From Rhodospirillales bacterium (lineage in GTDB: Bacteria > Pseudomonadota > Alphaproteobacteria > Rhodospirillales > UBA2165), in NCBI GenBank assembly GCA_012960465.1, contig DUBF01000098.1, positions 38,231 to 102,230 on the forward strand: a DNA stretch of 64,000 bases, read 5' to 3'. A model generated the notes under the pieces. It searched no databases. It was not told the origin of the DNA and saw nothing but the letters and a program-made list of their open reading frames with translations. The number at the start of each line of letters is the position of its first letter. Position 1 is the first letter of the stretch. This document shows positions 61,950-64,000 of the stretch, one piece after another. The translations under genes and the position numbers were made by a program.

Positions 61950-62200
61950 AATTTTTTATCCTAAGAACGGTGTCTTTACTAATGCGTACTCATTCTTTTA
62001 GCAAACAACTTAGTCTCATTTTAAATATGACGCCCAGCCTGTTTTGTATTTAAACAAATTTCAAAATCTAAGTATTGAATTGGTTAAGTATTCTGTATCT
62101 ATGGGGCTTTGAATTTGATAATAATTACTAATCGAAATGTTTTGTAGTGGTTGACCCAGCCTGAACTCATTGTATTATTTGCCGCGATTAGAAAAATAAT

Positions 62201-62287
62201 GCCCCCGTGGCGGAACTGGTAGACGCGCGGGATTCAAAATCCCGTTCTCGCAAGGGAGTGTCCGTTCGATTCGGACCGGGGGCACCA
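62201..62287 (+). tRNA. tRNA-Leu (CAA), CCA encoded
   Basis: GCCCCCGTGGCGGAACTGGTAGACGCGCGGGATTCAAAATCCCGTTCTCGCAAGGGAGTGTCCGTTCGATTCGGACCGGGGGCACCA; stem CGGGA/TCCCG around TTCAAAA. Confidence 0.95.
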
Positions 62288-62334
62288 TTTCCCAATTTTC
62301 ATTATCCAATACTTTCAAATGAAAGGATTGACAT

Positions 62335-62625
62335 ATGCCAAAAACCGACAGCCCTCAACTCGCTAAGTTGCATGAAGGCGCCGTAGTTATTGAGCGTCGC
62401 AAAGGCTCCCCTAATTTACAAATTCGAATGAAGATTCCAGGTGGGAAGCCAACTCGTTTCCAATCAAAAACATCCAATCTGGAAGATGCCAAATCAGTCG
62501 CAACCAAAGCATACCTAAAAATGTTAGGCCGCGTTGAACACGGAATGTCGCCCCTCGAAAAACATGGAAAATTTGGCCTCATCTGCGACGAATATTTGGC
62601 GACATTACAAAAGGTGATTGATTAT
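62335..62625 (+). pseudogene. Truncated tyrosine recombinase/integrase N-terminus next to tRNA-Leu
   Basis: VVIERRKGSPNLQIRMKIPGGKPTRFQSKTSNLEDAKSVATKAYLKMLGRVEHGMSPLEKHGKFGLICDEYLATLQK; beyond about 62625 the ORF only reads antisense through the next gene, with no catalytic domain. Confidence 0.65.
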
Positions 62626-63987
62626 TCACTTGGTGTCCGCGTTGGCACAAATGACAATACGCCGAATCACCTCCACATTCATGACCAGGGCGACAATACC
62701 CAGGGTGGCAAGAGGCAGGTTGAAGAGGGCGCCAAGGAAGATTATGAATACTCGCACGTCGCGGCCCAGTCGAAAGTATGTGGCACCTTTCAACCTTTGT
62801 GCCATCAACCCGTCATACTTGTCCGCCGTATAGCTGTTTAGGAACGATCCCACAATCGCCGCAAACCCCAGCACGATGGACAGGTTTGTGTCGGTCGTGG
62901 CAAATTCGTGCCACATCAGACCAAACAGCAGAACGGCGTCGGCATATCGGTCGAGGACCGCGTCGAACCAGCCGCCAAAATCGCTTTGCGAATGTTTCAG
63001 CCGGGCGATCTCGCCATCGCAACCATCGATGATTGAGGCCAGTTGGGCCAACGCCCCGCCGATGGCCAGTGCAGGGTAGCCGCTCACGGCCATAAATCCT
63101 GCGGCAACGCAGGATAGCATCCACGAGATTAGAGAAATTTGGTTGGGCGTCACCGTTGTGCACACCAGATAGCGGCTCAACCACCGGGATATCGGTCGGT
63201 TGAGATGTCGTGAAACCGGCCCGTCTCGAGTCTTGCGACCCTGGTCGCGCATCAAACGTCGTTCGGCTTCACGCAGTGCGTCGGGCGTGTCCACATCGAG
63301 CCATGACATACCTGTCACATCGACGGTTTTCGCCTGGCCTTCATCCGCCAACTCCCTGAGCCCATCAGAAAGTCCATGCCGATTCTTTGCCGCAGCGTGC
63401 TTGAGGCCCTCAAACAGGCCGGATGTACAAAGCATAACTCCGGTATCGCCGGCATCCCAATCACCAAGTAATTTTTCGATTTTCTGAATGCGTCCGTCAT
63501 CAAACTTGACCCGCGTGACGTCGTCGAGATCGAAGATGCCGTCTTTGTCACAGTCCACAGCGAGGCACATTTCTCCGGGTGCGGGAGGATTGTCGGCCAG
63601 TGCTTGTGCAATACCTGGGTCGAATATATGATCAATCATGATCAGGAAGAAAGCTGCCTCCCCGGTGTGATTCTTGGCTGCCAAGGCACTGGCACCGTTC
63701 CCCCGCTCCCAGTTTTCGGCTTCGATGAAGTCAATCGTGACGCCGCGACGTTGGGCGATATCGGCAAAATGGGTCCTAACGGTTTTGGCCTCATGACCGA
63801 GAGTTACGAAAAATCGTCGGACACCGGTGCCCAGCAATGTGCAAACGACCCGTTCCGCGAGGCTTAGCCCAAGCACCTTGGTTAGGGGTTTTGGTGTCTT
63901 CATTTGCGGTCGAAGCCGCGATCCCAATCCTGCAGCTAGAATCAGAGCTATCTCCGGCGTTGCGTTTACTCCATCAGTCTTTTCCAT
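62626..63987 (-). CDS. Fused nucleotidyltransferase and CDP-alcohol phosphatidyltransferase (IPCT-DIPPS-like)
   Basis: LILAAGLGSRLRPQMKTPKPLTKVLG; IDGCDGEIARLKHSQSDFGGWFDAVLDRYAD (CDP-alcohol phosphotransferase motif); GC-richer than the rest of the window. Confidence 0.85.
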   Translation of the reverse strand: MEKTDGVNATPEIALILAAGLGSRLRPQMKTPKPLTKVLGLSLAERVVCTLLGTGVRRFFVTLGHEAKTVRTHFADIAQRRGVTIDFIEAENWERGNGASALAAKNHTGEAAFFLIMIDHIFDPGIAQALADNPPAPGEMCLAVDCDKDGIFDLDDVTRVKFDDGRIQKIEKLLGDWDAGDTGVMLCTSGLFEGLKHAAAKNRHGLSDGLRELADEGQAKTVDVTGMSWLDVDTPDALREAERRLMRDQGRKTRDGPVSRHLNRPISRWLSRYLVCTTVTPNQISLISWMLSCVAAGFMAVSGYPALAIGGALAQLASIIDGCDGEIARLKHSQSDFGGWFDAVLDRYADAVLLFGLMWHEFATTDTNLSIVLGFAAIVGSFLNSYTADKYDGLMAQRLKGATYFRLGRDVRVFIIFLGALFNLPLATLGIVALVMNVEVIRRIVICANADTK

Positions 63988-64000
63988 GGCTCAAAACATC

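Noticed and set aside
62626-62841. C-terminal part of the 62335..62841 ORF as genuine integrase
   Set aside because: It is antisense read-through of the convergent phosphatidyltransferase gene; no integrase catalytic residues (R-H-R-Y).

Overview
The window reads as a gene-dense, AT-rich chromosome segment that is probably from a marine alphaproteobacterium. This is an inference from gene content; there is no rRNA marker. I found no CRISPR array and no complete mobile element. Housekeeping and metabolic blocks: glcDEF, rpmJ (absent from the ORF track), tRNA-Val(GAC), a fadB-like fusion, argD-argF-hslO, argE, trkH, folE, apaG, a glutathione-dependent formaldehyde dehydrogenase, ctaB, thrC, an M16 peptidase, yqgE, a DsbD-like protein, coq7, dsbB, a DedA protein and tRNA-Leu(CAA). 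An accessory catabolic region spans about 12-30.5 kb: pcaHGBDC, a TRAP transporter, a flavin reductase, a cupin, a two-subunit molybdopterin enzyme resembling pyrogallol/phloroglucinol transhydroxylase with an apparent N-terminal SCP2-like fusion, a BASS transporter and a tungsten/AOR-family oxidoreductase. The main candidates for follow-up are: (1) the SCP2-fused transhydroxylase-like locus; (2) the tRNA-Leu / truncated integrase / GC-rich junction at about 62.6 kb next to a DIPP-synthase-like fusion gene; (3) three tandem ABC-2 permeases with no ATPase; (4) a divergent heme-copper-oxidase-like protein next to ctaB; (5) a 19-codon relic of a MacB/FtsX-type permease C-terminus; (6) a strong hairpin between dctP and dctQ; and (7) a tandem 17-bp repeat in a divergent promoter region. 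All assignments come from reading motifs by eye; no database search was run.
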